Position numbers and translations under genes: made by a program
The notes under the pieces: model-generated
What the model was told of the DNA's origin: nothing
The model's database searches: none
The model's input: only the letters and a program-made list of their open reading frames with translations
NCBI GenBank assembly: GCA_050084985.1
Contig: JBITNC010000002.1
Span: forward strand, 4,216,001-4,280,000
Source: Nageia nagi
Lineage: Eukaryota; Pinophyta
Direction of reading: 5' to 3'
DNA: 64,000 bases
Part shown: piece after piece, positions 1-13,564 of the stretch
Position numbering within the stretch: position 1 is the first letter of the stretch
Layout: the number at the start of each line of letters is the position of its first letter

Positions 1-1060
1 TTTATCAAGGTTGTTGAAGAAAATCTAAAGGAATTCTAGAAATAAATTTTGCCTTCATTTCTTTTATCTTTTATCTATTGAACTTGCAAGTAATAAGAAA
101 CACCCTAAGTCACATAAGTTCGTTTGCTTGATTTTGAAGAAATCCTTGGATGCAAAAGAAGTTATTAGAAAGGAAGAGTTTTTCAAGCAATGGATTTCTT
201 TTCATTAAGTAGTAATGACAAAAATAAAGAATGCTCTTTTACAAACACTCTCATCTATTGTGTAAGAGGCTAGGAACACCTAATCATACGAGCTCTTGAA
301 ACCTCCCCATATTTGAAAAGTGTTGATAACCCTCTTTCGTTGAGATGTTTGAAATATTTATTTTTGCTCGCATATTATTGGGATGAAATGCTTCATATGA
401 ACCATGTAAAGGAGGTTGGTGGACTTGATTTAATGCTTGCAATTTTGTGAATGTTCGATAACCATTTAAAATATTTAAAAGTTCCTTTATATTTTATTTC
501 TATCATTGGGTGGTTATTTCAAAACTATGCATGGTATCATCAAGTACGTTGTGCTACAACAACATACTTTAAAATATATAAACACTCCAATCTCACAAAA
601 CCACTTTAAAATACATAAGCACTTAATCTACTATAATATAATATGATCATGTTTCCTTCTTCAAGGGGGACACATTCTAGAGAATAAGTTTTCTCCTTAA
701 AACCTTATTTTATTCATTGGATGATTTACAATGGAGAAGACTCTTTTATAAATATCCCTCTTAAACCTTTCCTCTTCCATACCTAATACATTTGATATAA
801 ATACTAATATAAATATTAATAAAATGTTATGGGTCACAACATTGCCACTCTCTTAAACAAGTTTTATAATATTCAAAGCTTGTATACACCATACATCATA
901 ACATAATAACCTACTAATCTAATAAGGAGGATCATTACATTGCCAACACCTTTGACAAGTTTTATCCTGAAAGCTTGTCAAAATACAAAGTATAATCCAT
1001 CCATGAATAATATAGATAATAGGGAACTAAGAAATCTAACTTGACCATAATAACCTCCTA
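1..1060. other. AT-rich stretch, no gene recognised
   Basis: I see no long open frame, splice pattern or terminal repeat here on either strand. A purine tract near 661-670 resembles the polypurine tract of an LTR element, but no LTR could be paired with it. Confidence 0.4.
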
Positions 1061-2920
1061 CTAGTCCTCGATATTAACCTCCTCTCTAGATGCAAACTTG
1101 CTACTTGAAGACTCACTACCTAAGCCAACACCTAATGCACCACTTGAGGGTGCACCACCTGAGGCATGACCATGACGTGATGACTCACCACCTCACTCAC
1201 TACCTGAGCCAATATGATGACTAGGCGCTTCCCTGCTATGACATGTTGGCTCATTATCAAAGAAATCATCGAATCTCACATCTTGGGTAGATGACCAATC
1301 ACCCTCCTTCAATGCACCCTCTTACGATGCACCCCCCTACGATGCAGTACTCGCATGCAAATAATAAGAAAATAAATGTTATTATATGGAAAGTCACACT
1401 TACAAAAAGTATGCATCACCTACAAGAAATTCATATGTCTTTAGTAATTAAAATAATTGAAATTACTTACACTAGCATTCAGCTTATCCCTCAAGGTCCG
1501 GTAACCATATGTGATGTCATATTATCACTCATTGACATGAGAAAACTAATTGAAATCTCTCAACTACCAAAAAAATATATTAAAAACCATTTATCTATTC
1601 ATTTTCAAAAATGAAATATCATTGAAAATCACATGTAGTAAATATACTTACAAATCAAATATCTACATACTTTGCCCCTCCATTTCTTGCCCGATGCATA
1701 AAACTACGTCCCAGTTTGGCAAGTTTGTACTTCACTGCTTTTGCTTGCAACATCTCCAAGCCTTTGACTTTCCTTTTATCCACCTCAACTACGTTCTTTG
1801 GTAGCATCTTCCAAACCTTTTTATTAAATAATTAATTAGTATTATGTTAAAAAAATCAATTAATTAGGTTCAAATATTAAATATCAATGATAATATTCCA
1901 TACCTTCTTATGGATGTCAATTGGTTTTTGTACTTTGATCAGAGGAAAGTTTCATCACTTTTCATCTGACATGATCTCTAATCCTTTTTAGATTCAATCC
2001 TACCTATTGGAGCGCTTTCTTCTTGCTCCACCCTTCTCCAAATTCATGTTTCAAGTTTGTTATTTTTCTCTTTTTTGCTGCAAAAATACAAATTATAACA
2101 AATTAGTTTGTCTCTTGAAATATTAAATGAACAAAAGTGAAACATACATACCAAAAAAATGATGTAAATAATGAAAACAAATATATACCAAAATCATCTT
2201 GTTTCTTCCATGGCTTGTCAAGGGTTTCTGCAAATCCTACTACTGTAGTATTCTTGAGAAATTTGTAAAATAATGAACTTGAAAAATAGTTGAAATCATA
2301 TTAGTAAATCAATGTACTTCTGATCAATATGCAAATTTATATTTTTCAAACATAAACTATTACCATTTTCATCTTTCAAGACCTCGCCATTCAGCCTCAC
2401 AAAAATTTAAAGATTTCTAAAGCCTTGAGTCATCGTCAACATAGATTGTTGATTCAATGACTTTGCACATACATATTGCATGGATCACATCAAAATATGC
2501 TTCAAAATATTAATTAGAACAATTTTTCATTAATTCTTAACAAATTAACTAATTATAAATAATTACCTGAAGGAGGGACACCTTGTGTCTGCAATGTGGT
2601 AACACCATCTGCTCCTCTAGCCTTGTCACCCCCAAACATTAACATCAACTCATCATGGCTAAACATATGTTTAGCAAATTAGACAACCCCCTTTAACTTC
2701 TTTTTCTATTCAAAAAATTAAATAAATAAGTGATTATATATCCTACTTAATGAAATATATATAGTATAATTGGAAACTACATTGATATTACATAATACAT
2801 ATGAATACTTACAAGTACTTTTTTTGTTTTTGGAATTTCATCTTTCTCTTTTTCTACATCCTTATGTTTTGATTTCTTTCTCTTATCTTTATCTTTTTCA
2901 CCCTTCTTTTTGCGCCCCAT
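1061..2920 (-). pseudogene. Unrecognised multi-exon gene, decayed, Lys-rich N terminus and Gly/Ser-rich C terminus
   Basis: Read on the minus strand, an ATG at 2920 opens a 36-codon exon (2920-2813) starting MGRKKKGEKDKDKRKK, followed directly by a GTAAGT donor. A second exon-like stretch (about 2705-2567) contains HDELMLMFGGDKARGADG and is bounded by AG and GTAATT, but has one in-frame TAA where CAA would give Gln. Further open blocks lie near 2475-2365 (FVRLNGEVLKDENG), 2290-2195, 2085-1965 and 1815-1663 (LQAKAVKYKLAKLGRSFMHR), several followed by GTAAGT-like donors. A last block, about 1294-1061, is Gly/Ser-rich (GGAPSSGALGVGLGSESSSS), has one internal TGA and ends at TAG. No domain is recognised. 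An accessory gene of a DNA transposon is one possibility; an ordinary host gene is another. Exon phases do not all fit, so it is called a pseudogene. Confidence 0.4.
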
Positions 2921-5910
2921 ATGTGGTCAATGGTGATCAATAGATGAAAGTAAACAAAAATTTAGTAATGTTAATATTATATAATGAAAAACACATATTC
3001 AATTTGCAGTCTACTATAATTCACCAAAATATATCCACAATGTCAATGAATGAAGTACTTAATATGCACACAAAAGCAACAAATTTTAGGAATACAACAA
3101 AATTTCCTTAATGAATGAACTACTTAAATTTCCATTCATGATAATCGATAATTAAGCCAACCAAGGACTCCAAAATATCTAGGAATACAACAAAATTTCA
3201 ATAGACAATGGCTAAGAATGATGTATTGTATAGGAGATACCAACCATTACAATTCAATGGACAATAGGTTATTATCTATACAACATGGTGGGTAATCCAT
3301 ACCATTTTACAATGCATGTACCTCTTTCTTATTGGTCAAGAGAAAATGGTTTGAATACCTCATCAATTTTATGCCTAAGTTTCACTTGGATATTTATATG
3401 TATATTCAAGTACACTAAAAAATTATAAGGAACATGGTACTTATCTATTTGTAATTTTTGTTTCTCTTAAGTTCACTAAAAAATGGATACAACTTTGAAA
3501 TAAATTAGGAGTTTGCAAATGCTAAATATACACCTAAGTCTTATATTTCTCCCTTTGAAGTTGATTTGTGGTAGGAGAAGGAAGATACTAGGGGTAATTA
3601 ACTTGCATGGATCCAATGGTTGAAATCCAATGTAGACGTAAAATAAATTATAGAAAAATGGATTACCTTGTTGTGTGCATGTTCAAAATGTCTTAGGATT
3701 AGATCCCATTAAGCTAAAAAATATATATAAAAAACTAGATTCAAAAATATTTATAGCAAATTAAAAAATCAACTCAAAGAGAATAGCAAGAAAGAGAATA
3801 AAGTTCTATTTGTTATTCAATGGTATTTAGTAAGATTGGTATGGGTTGGAACCCTTAAAAGAGATTATGAAACTTCAAAAATAAAAGAGTTAATGTTTAT
3901 TTTAGAATAGTTCATAATAATTCAAAATGTAGTAAATTATTTGAGCTCTAAGGGCAAGATATAATAGAGTAAAGAGTGAATTAAATTTTAAGATCTCTCA
4001 TTCTTAAATATGATTTAATATTGGTAATTACCATTGAAAAAAGTAAGGATCCAACCAAGCTTAAGCTACTTGGATCATTGCAATTTAATGACAACTAAAC
4101 TTCGATAAAAATTAAAAAGAAAATACTTTATAATTTGTAAAATAAAGTACAATAGAGAGCCTTCTACTAATAGAGAATATGTGGCAAAATTAAATTAATC
4201 GATTGGAAAGTCATAACATCAATAGAGTGGTCATTCACCAAGTTAGAATCTAATTTGAAAAGCTTATCATGGTTACAATTATAAGATCTATTTAAACCAT
4301 CCAACTGTGGTTTATTTCATAGGATTTCAAATTGTTTGTTCCATATTTTTATGATTTCTATATAGAGTTTCATTTCAAGTATTAATATTTGTTATTTTCT
4401 TAGCTAGTTTCTTCTTAATACGTTCCTACTTGCCTAGCCTAGTCTTCTACTTCAAGATATTTCCATTCTTGTTCTTAAATGAGTTTAATTTATAGTTTTA
4501 GTATATCATTCCTTTTTGCAAATTTATATTTTATTTATATAATTAAAATATTTTCATGTTAAGTAATATAGGATCAATTTACACAGCCATCTAGTCATAG
4601 AAAATACTGTCAATCTCCTCAATGGTAATCAAACTTCATCAAGTTAGAGCAAAATTAAAAGCACATTAGATGGAAGATTATATTTTGTAACATATTAGTG
4701 CAATATCAAAATCGTAGGAGTTAAAAGCAAGTATGATACCAAAGACTAGACTGTCCAAAATTCAAAATTGAATGATAATGAAATATTGACCTTTCTTAAC
4801 TATTACTTTATTATCTTTTATGTGTGCCAAAATAACATTAGCGAGGGATGATTTAGATTCTAACATAGTTTGGAAAACCAATAAGGTTAGATATATCTCT
4901 TGTTAAATTTTTTATTTTAATTAGATATAAATATTATGATATTTCTTGGAATTTTATAACATTTTTTTAAGTACGAGTTTTGGGGATGATGATTTATATT
5001 CTTCAAAAATTCCTACTTACGCTTTTTAGGATTAAAATTATATTTAATTTACTAAAAAAATATATATAAAAATTTAGTATATAAAAAATTATATTAAATT
5101 TACTAAATTAATGCCAAATTTACTAAATTTTGTTTTATATAATTTAGTATATGAAATAAGGTTTGTGAAATTTTGAGTTTTAAAAGCAACATTTTGGAGC
5201 ATAAGAAGAGTTTTGAAAATTAGGAGCAAAAATCAAGTTTTTGGAGAACAAGGAAGAGTTCCAGAGTTGAGAATTTCATAGATATGTCCCAATTTTTGCC
5301 AACATTTTATTTTATTGTGCAATATAAAGAATTTGTTTCAATTTTTTAGTTCATGGCCGATTTTACGGTGCATTGTTGAGAAGGAATGTATTTACTTTTG
5401 ATTTTTTTGATGCATTGTTGAGAAGGAATGGGTTTAGTTTTTGATTTCATCGTGCATTGTTGATAAATTCAACTAAAAATTCATGACGAATTCAAAAAAC
5501 CCTAGCATATAGATTTAATTTTTGATTTTAGTATGCATTATTAATAATTTTTAGTAAAAATTCATGGAGAATTCGAAAAACCCTAGCATTTGTAGTGTAA
5601 ATTTGTGGGGAATTGAAACATGCAAGTAAAAACTTACATACCTTGTGAAAATTAGGAATAATGGAGAGGAATTTGCAAGAAACCCTTTCTCCTCCCACAA
5701 AATGCAAAACCTTGTGAGTAAACATGCCAAAACATTAAAAAATAGGTTAAAATCAAGTAAAATGAGGTATAAATCAAGTTACATTCAAGTGAAATGTCCT
5801 AGAAGGCCACTTACTTGGTGTTCTCCCACTAGAAACTCAAATATGTAACCCTCTGATAAGAAACAGTTCTAAGGAAAGTGATAGACGACCCCCCTTTTAA
5901 ATTTTTGAAT
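2921..5910. other. AT-rich non-coding stretch with a short imperfect repeat
   Basis: No convincing gene is seen. Between about 5350 and 5610 the phrase GTGCATTGTTGAGAAGGAATG and variants recurs about three times, followed by two copies of a stretch ending in an AAAACCCTAGCAT-like run, so this part is a degenerate tandem repeat. Short open frames here (for example 5645-5848) have no recognisable content. Confidence 0.4.
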
Positions 5911-5914
5911 TGTT

Positions 5915-5995
5915 AGTGTAATCTATCGCAAAAAGGGATGCTAATTTACATCTCTTTTTGTGTCCATTTTTGTGTCAGAATTTGTGTCCAAAAAT
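5915..5995 (+). mobile_element. Possible left subterminal end of the CACTA element
   Basis: The stretch CAAAAAGGGATGCTAATTTA followed by CATC resembles the reverse complement of the right CACTA end (32,840-32,914), which also holds GGATGCTAATTTACATCC and an AAAAGG run next to its terminus. The expected terminal CACTA is not intact here (it reads GTGTA), so this is inference from subterminal similarity. If right, Copias A and B and a LINE are all nested inside one CACTA element. Confidence 0.3.
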
Positions 5996-6040
5996 GCCTA
6001 TTTCAAAACAAAACAAAAATTAAGTTAAAATCATTATCAT

Positions 6041-6298
6041 TTGGGTTAGAGATTAGGGTTTGGGTTTGCAATTAGGAATTAAGTTAGGGTTAGCAGTTAG
6101 GGTTTGGATTAGCAATTACAATTATTGTTACAATTAGGGTACTTAGTGGTTAGGGTTAGTGTTAGTAGTGGTTAGCATTTGGGTTAGGGTTAGTAGTGGC
6201 TAGGGTTAAGGTTAGATATGATTAATACTTATGATTAGGGTTAGTGCAGGTTAGGGTTAGGATTAGGGTTGGTGGTTAGGGTCAAGGTTAGTGGTTAG
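6041..6298. repeat. Degenerate telomere-like (TTAGGG-type) tract
   Basis: About 260 bp made mostly of GGTTAG, TTAGGG and TTTGGG words with spacers such as AGTGGTTAG. It is not a clean (TTTAGGG)n plant telomere array. Copia A is inserted at its right edge, and TTAGTGTTAGTGG continues after A at 14,774, so the tract was split by the insertion. Confidence 0.6.
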
Positions 6299-6795
6299 TG
6301 TTAGAATGTATAATGCATTATTGTAAAGGTTTTGTAATAATCTTCTATGTAAGTTCACTAATACTTAAGAGTATCATTTGATACCTTAAGTATTTAAGTG
6401 AATATTATAATGTAACTTGTCCTACATTCCATTTCATGAGCATGCCCCTTCGATAAAAGGATGTGCATGTCATGCTTTTGTACATTGGGTAATAAGGCGA
6501 TCCAAAGAGGGATTTTGGCCTATAAATAGGAGGCTCCCTCTTTGGATTATACACCAATTTGTGAAGTAAAGTTATGCTATAAGATAGTGCTTAGGAGTTG
6601 AGATTAGGAGAATTGTAAGAGTTCATATGTGGGAATGAAGTGAGATCTAGTTAGTAGATGTACTTCTAATTGGAGGAACCACTTACATCTTGTGTTATGT
6701 TGTGAGATTGCTTTGTAAGTTATTTAGATGTGAATTGTGAGCTTCCATGAGATCTTGGTTGTTTAGGAATAATATTGTTATTGATAGTTCCTACA
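6299..6795 (+). repeat. 5' LTR of Copia A
   Basis: Starts TGTTAGAATG and ends GTTCCTACA. A TATA box (TATAAATAGG, 6521-6530) lies mid-LTR, consistent with a promoter driving the element rightwards. Pairs with 14277-14772; a third, damaged copy of this LTR is at 33,745. Confidence 0.92.
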
Positions 6796-7365
6796 AATTG
6801 ATATCAAAGCTTGGTGTGGAAGCTTTTCATCTTGGAGGTCTTCATTCCTCATCCTACACTCCTTTGTTGAGGTAAGAGAAGATATAAATTCCTTCCTTCT
6901 TGATTATTTTTTCATTAAGAATACAAACATTTTTTGTAAGATGTGTTAATTTCTTTTTTTTGCAAATATGATCAAAAATAGCAATATAATAAAAATTTTA
7001 TACTAACCTCTTATTTTTAGTTACATTCTTTTACAAATACTATTTAAAAGTATAGTACACAATTTTTTTTTCAAAAAATACTTAAACTTAGCAATATATG
7101 GTAATGCAATCTTTTAAATAATTTTTTTTGCTACTTCTAATTTTTTTTAAGAATTGCTTAATATATTGCTACATTTTTTTAATAAAAAAAATATTAATAT
7201 ACAAATTTGTATAAAATGGCAAAAGCATATTTTATACTTGGAAAAAAAAAAAAACTATTTTTTTTATTTACTCAAATAAAATAGAGAGAAAGGAACATTT
7301 GTTTTTTGATGTTTAATAACTTTTATACTTTGAAAAACTTTTATATCTGAGTATATATTGCACAA

Positions 7366-8010
7366 TCACGAAGCAGCACAATTTTTTTTGATGAGCCGTG
7401 CCTGGTAACCTCTTCCTAGCCTCTGCGCCTGTTCTAACTCGCCTCTGCTACGCACAGAAGCTCTGCCAGCATGAAAACATTGGCGTTTCAGCACTGTAAG
7501 GTTGAATGGGCAATGAAGGGCCTGTGCTGATTGGGCCACGAGGGCATCTTGATAGGTGCGAGGGCCTTCTGTCAGGCGAGAGCCTCTTTTTAAACTTGCC
7601 CAAGCCTCCATCCTTTTTTACAGGCATGAGATTCTATCCTTCTCACTCCTAAGTGAGGTTTAGCTCTACCGTATCTGCTCCATGCCCCCTTCTTTGCCTC
7701 CAGCTTTGTTGTATCTCCTTCAAACCCTCACAACGGGTCTATCTCGTGTTCTTCACATCCTGCAACCCTCTTTATGTAGTAGATGTCTAGGAGAGCAAAT
7801 CCAAGTGCTCCTTCCTTCTTGCACGACCTACCACCTCCATCTTGTTCATCGCTCCTCGCAAACCCTCCCTACGTGTTCTTCCATGCACTATCACGGATGT
7901 CTCTGTTCTTCTCCTTTCTCACCACCAAAACCAATTTAAGGTTTTTTTTTTCTCACCTTCTGTTGGGGTCTCTTTCAAACAATTTTTTTTTTATCAACCC
8001 TCTTTAATGC
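7366..8010. other. GC-richer block inside the leader of Copia A, origin unknown
   Basis: This block interrupts a very AT-rich leader and has clearly higher GC. On the minus strand 7611-7366 is open for 81 codons (starts MEAWASLKRG); on the plus strand 7783-8007 is open for 74 codons, Ser/Pro/Leu-rich. I recognise no domain in any frame. It sits at the place where element B carries host-gene fragments, and sequence on both sides (for example TTTAAAGTAAGTAGAT near 8133) can be matched to B's leader, whereas the block itself cannot. It may be captured host DNA, but that is not shown. Confidence 0.5.
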
Positions 8011-9607
8011 TTCTTGGTCTGATTAGATAAAATAAAAAAAACTTGTATTCAATGAAATTATTTTTTACACGCCTTCCTTCAAAAATTAAAGTATTGTAAT
8101 GATGGATAAACATGTCCATCTCATTTAAAGTTGTTTTAAAGTAAGTAGATGGACAAAAATGCATTAATGATTGAGTAAGATATCATCATTTTCTTAAATG
8201 CATTAAAAAAAAAAACATGTAGTGAGTTCTCTAATTTTTTTTTTTTTTTTTAAATTGCTAAATTTCTTGCATCTTAAAAAGGTTAAATCTTTTATTGGAT
8301 AACATAGTGTTATGAGGGATATATTTTTTGCCTTAGTCTATAAATGCCTTATATTGCAATTTTTTGGCATTTATTTTTTGATACATATACTAGTACAAAA
8401 TTTAGGTAACCTAATTTTTTTGGTATCTATTGAATGAGGGGTATCTTAAATCTTTTTAAAAGTAAACAAGAGGGAAATTTTATCTTTATACTTATCCTTT
8501 TTTTTGCAAAGTTAACTTATGCAAATTAATAAGATAAGTTAAATAATGCATTTATATTGCAAAGTGATAGTGCAAATAAAGGAAATAATACATAGTTATG
8601 TCTCTTAAATGTTTACTTTAAAAGTATTTATGAGTGAACTAGTTCTTGTGTAAGAATGATGCATGTGTAGGAAATAATGCATGCTTATTACTTAATTTTT
8701 TAAGTTAAATGATGCATGCTTCTTAATTTTTTAAATTGTGATTAATGCATGCTAATTTTACTTCTTTATGCAAACATGGAATGGACTTGTGCAAATAAGG
8801 AATGATATAAAGATGTCCTTTAGGGATTAGTAAACAAAATCCATTGGACTCTTAAGTTTTCAAGTTATGAATGGATGATATTTTTACTTATGCTCTTTTA
8901 CTTCATGTCTTGCATTTTGCTTTATTTATTTAAGTAAAAATCGTAAATATTGAAATGAGTAACCTCCTAAAATGAACACATTCGCACGTACATTCTGCAA
9001 TATGACTTGTTTGGAGAGTCATGAGGTGAGGATAGGTGGACTGGAGACTTTAAGTCCAATGATCCAAATGGTGAAAAGTTTTTACTTCTTAATTACCTTT
9101 AGATCCTCTATTGGTCTTGACATAACTCTAATAGATGGATAGGCATGTATGTAGTGATACCACATGTTCACACATCCATTCAAGGATTATCCTGATAACT
9201 TAGGAGGATAACTTAAAACTTAATCAAGATTATTAATTTATCTGATCCAATATACATCATAACCTTATAAAATAGTAGGTACTTCTCCTTATGAGAGTAT
9301 AATACTGATTAAGGTAAATTGGTTGAGGAATAGTAGTACTTGGACTTCTGTTATGTAGACATCCAAGTGAAGGCATAATTTTTTAGATAAAAAATAAGTC
9401 TTAACAATATCACTTTGCATCTACGATTTTTAAGATGAGAAATGTATTTGGGTACATGGAGTATTATTTGAGTTGTAAAACATAAGCATTAGTGAAACAA
9501 ATCATGCATATCTTTTGTGTTAAAATTAATATGTATTTTTTGATTAAAACTTAACATATAATGTTGTTAATTACATGCTTATTATTTTTCACATTCTTAT
9601 GTAGCAT

Positions 9608-12600
9608 ATGGGAGAATCCTTTTTACCCAAACACATTCTTGATAGTTTCAACTTTGGCATTTAAGAAATTTGAATGAGAGCTAAATTGTAGGTAAGGAAA
9701 TTTTGGTAAACAGTGAATTAGAACCTTGTTACTCCTACAGATGAGAAGGAACTTGAGGCCTACAACACGAAAAATGAGTTGACAACCTCCATGATTTTTT
9801 ATGTAGTTTCAAATAATGTGTTTTTGATGATTTTCTTTTCAACCTCGATAAAGGAAGCTTGGGATAAGTTTAAGTAAATCTATCTTGGTTTAAAGTTTTC
9901 AAGAAGGTTTACCATTCTTCAAAATTTGCTTCAATCTTATCAAAGGGAAGATGAAAATGTTACCATATACTTGAACAAAATTATTAACCTAAAGACCTAA
10001 CTTGTTGCTTGTGGATGTAATTAGATCAATGATGAGTTCATAGTCTTCACCATTATTTAAAGTTTTTCTTCAAAATTTGAAAACTTTATAACGATTATGG
10101 AAATAAGGCTCGATGATGAAGAAGAAGTCTTCTCCCTTGAGAACCTTTCTAGGCTCCCTTTAAAACATGAGGAAACCTTTAACAAAAAAAGTGTTGATTT
10201 CTTCTCCTAAAAATAATAACGTTGTTTTTGGAGTAACCAAAACTCCTTTCAAGAAGAAGTTCAACCATCAAAAGAAATCTTATCCTTCTTCCTCCAAAAG
10301 GTTTGAAAAAATAAGTAATGGTAACAACAGTAACAACAAGAACAATAACAACAGTAATAGGAACAACGATAACAACAACCACTTTATGCAAAAAGATGGA
10401 AAAGACAAAGTAAATAATCCATATCTTAAGAAAAAGTTTGATGGTAATTGTAACTATTATGGTATCTAAAGTCATAAAAAAGTTGATTACTACAAAAATA
10501 AAAGAGAAAAAAATAATAAGGGTAATAGAAATATAAAGAACTTCAAAGGAAAGAAGAATATTCAAGTTAGTTTTGCTACAACACTCTACTCCATGTCTTT
10601 TTTTTTTTTAATTAGATTATTGACTCTTGTTGCACTAATCACCTATGCTTTGAAAAAAAAAAGTTTGAGAACTTTCATAAGTATAAAAAAGATATAGTTA
10701 TGATAGGTGATAACTCTATCATTGAAATCTAAAAAATTAGAAGTGTGTTGATTCACGAAAAGATTCTTAATAATGTGCTCTATGTTCTTAAGCTTAGGAT
10801 GAACCTTCTCTTTAAGATCCAAGTTGTTAGAAAAAGGTACTCTTTTGAGTTAAACACTTAGTCCTGATGCATTAAGAAAAGACTTTTTATGTTGGTTAAA
10901 GAATCAATAAAAGATGATCTCTACATTATGGATCAAGTTTCATCAAAGATGTGTCTTGTTATAAGTGTGTATTCTAGAGATAATCTTTGATACCAATGTT
11001 TAAGACACCTTAACCATAAGAGTATTCAAGTCATGAAAGACTAAAAACTTATGAAAGGATTGCTTTCGATTTTTCTTTCAATTGGTCTATGCAAAAAGTG
11101 CATTATTTACAAGATGCATAGATAAAAGTTTAAAAAAGATAAAGCAACAAGAGCATCTCAACCTCTTCAAATTGTGCATTTAGATTTTATTGGTTCATTT
11201 CAGACTAAGTCGTTTGAAAGAGCATCTTACATCTTGACCTTCATTGATAACTTTAGTAGGATGACCTTTGGGTATCTACTTGAGCATAAAGATCAAACTT
11301 TTAAGAGTTTTAAATTTTTTAAGGCCTTTATTGAGAATCAAACTAACTTTAAAATCAAGATGTTGAGATCAAATAATAGGGAAGAATATAATAGCAATGA
11401 GTTTAATGACTATTATGCTAAGTATAGAATCAAGAAGTAATTTACGATTCTTTACACTTTTCAACATAATGATATTATCGAAAGAAAAAGTAGAATAATT
11501 ATGGAAATGATTAGATGCATGTTGGGTAATCTTCTTAATTTCTTATGAGGTGAAGCTATAAGCACTACTATTTACACCTTGAATAGATGTCCCACAAAAG
11601 TCATTCAAGGTAAAACTCCTTTTGAAGTATGATCAAGAAGAAAAACTAACATTTCTCATATTAGGGTATTTGGTTGTGAAGCATTCTCTTACATTATTTT
11701 TAAGAAAAAGAAGAAGTTGGATAAAAGAGCTAAAAAATACATCTTTATGGGTTATGATAGTCAACATAGAGGCTACAGGCTCTACTCTCCATCCTACAAA
11801 GCCATGTTTATTTCAAAGGATGTAAAGTTCAATGAATTTCTTAAAGAATCTACTTCCAATGAGGATGTTGATGATCCAAAGAACTTTTCAGTTGCACCTA
11901 GCTGGTTAGATATTGATGTAGTTAAGTCACCTCAGGAGCAAAATTCTCCAACATAAAGGGTAACAAGGAGCATGACCTTGAACAAATCCTTATTTATCAA
12001 GATTGACAACAAGCATGAGCTCTCAACCTTTAAAGAAGCTTCTAAGCACGAGTGCTAGATGGAAGCTATGAAAGTGGGGATATGAGGTGCTTATAAAAAA
12101 TAAAACTTGAAACTTGATTCCTTATCCTAATGAGAAGAATGTGATTGGTAATAAGTGGATTTACAAGGTCAAATTTAATTCAGTTAGAAATATTGAGAAA
12201 TACAAGGCAAAGTTAGTAACCAAAGGTTTTACTCAAAAATATGATGTAAATTATAAGAAAACCTTTTCTCTTATGGCAAATATGCCTACTATGAGAATTA
12301 TACTTGCTCTTTTTATAGCTCAAAGATGGAAATTTTTTCAACTTGACTTCAAAAGTGCATTTCTCAATGATGACTTAAATGTGAAAATCTTCATGAATCA
12401 ACTAGAAGGGTTCATTGTAGAAGGTAAAGAGTCCTTTGTATGCAAGCTAAAGAAGTCATTATATGGACTTAAGCAAGCATTTAAAACTTGGTATAGAAAT
12501 TTTTTTAGATATTTTACAGACATTAGTTTCTCTAAGTGTTTTTCTAACTCCAATCTATATCTGCTCAATCAGGGAAAAGAAGTGGTCTTGATTCTCTTTT

Positions 12601-13564
12601 ATGTGGATAATCTTATGATAACTGAGAACAATGATAAAATCATTCAAGAGTGCATATCCAAACTTAAAGTAATATTTGAAATAATTGATCTTGATCTTTT
12701 ACATTACTATCTTAGAATGCAAGTGTATCAATATAAGGATTGTACTTATCTCAATCAATCCAAGTATATGTTAAACATCTTATAAAAGTTTAGAAAGAAG
12801 GAGTGTAGATATGTTGCAATTCCAATATCTCCTAGAATCATTTTTTCTCTAAGCTTCAACTCTCAATTAGCTGATGCTATAATTTAAAAGTAATTAATTG
12901 GTAGTCTTTTGTATTTGACTATTTCTAGGTAAGATATTACCTTCACAGTGAATCTGATGGCATGATTCATGCAAAAACTTTATGTTGAGCATCTCAATGT
13001 TGTTAAGTAAATCTTGAGATATGTTGTAGGGACTAAGGATCTTGATCTCAAGTATTCTAAGTTGCCCTCATTTATTTTCTTTGAATTTTCAGATTCTAAC
13101 TATGGGGGAGATAAAGATGATATGAAATCAACCTCTATGTATGTGTTTAGCATTGGTTTAGGTGCTATATCTTGGGCTTCCAAGAAGTAGCCTACTATTT
13201 CTCTTTCCACCATAGAAACCAAATATTGTACCATGTCTATTACAGCCCAGGAAGCCATTTGGATAAAGAATCTTCTGAAAGAACTTAGGTATGAGCAAAG
13301 TGGCTCATTTTTAATTTTTTCAGATAATCAATTAGCTATTTCTTTGGCTAAGAATAATGTGTTCCATCAGAGAATAAAACATATGAAATCTATGCCCATT
13401 TTATCAAGAAGAAGATTCTTGATGCCATCATACACCTGGAGTATTATCCATTCACCTTAAACTCCACTGATTTTTTTACTAAGCCACTCTTGAAAGCTCA
13501 GTTTTGTAAGCTTAGAGATGCTATTGGGTTGGTGAAGTTGCCTTCAAAGGGGAGTGAAGTTTGA
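9608..13564 (+). pseudogene. Copia A gag-pol, heavily degraded
   Basis: Order is gag, zinc knuckle, protease, integrase, reverse transcriptase, RNase H. Gag starts at ATG 9608 (PKHILDSFNFGI region, aligning with B). An Asn-rich run lies near 10,320-10,380. The zinc knuckle has lost cysteines. Integrase fragments include the HLDFIGSF and TFIDNFSRM stretches (11,174-11,440). The reverse transcriptase is open at 12,114-12,785, but its catalytic motif reads YVDN instead of YVDD. RNase H at 13,070-13,560 ends in the family's LPSKGSEV tail. Many stops are scattered through the frame, so no polyprotein can be made. Two of the integrase stops are shared with element B. Confidence 0.88.

Noticed and set aside
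10179-10565. 128-codon minus-strand frame, hydrophobic, in Copia A
   Set aside because: It is the complement of the Asn/Lys-rich gag linker of A; Ile/Val-rich content is a mirror of AAC/AAG codons.
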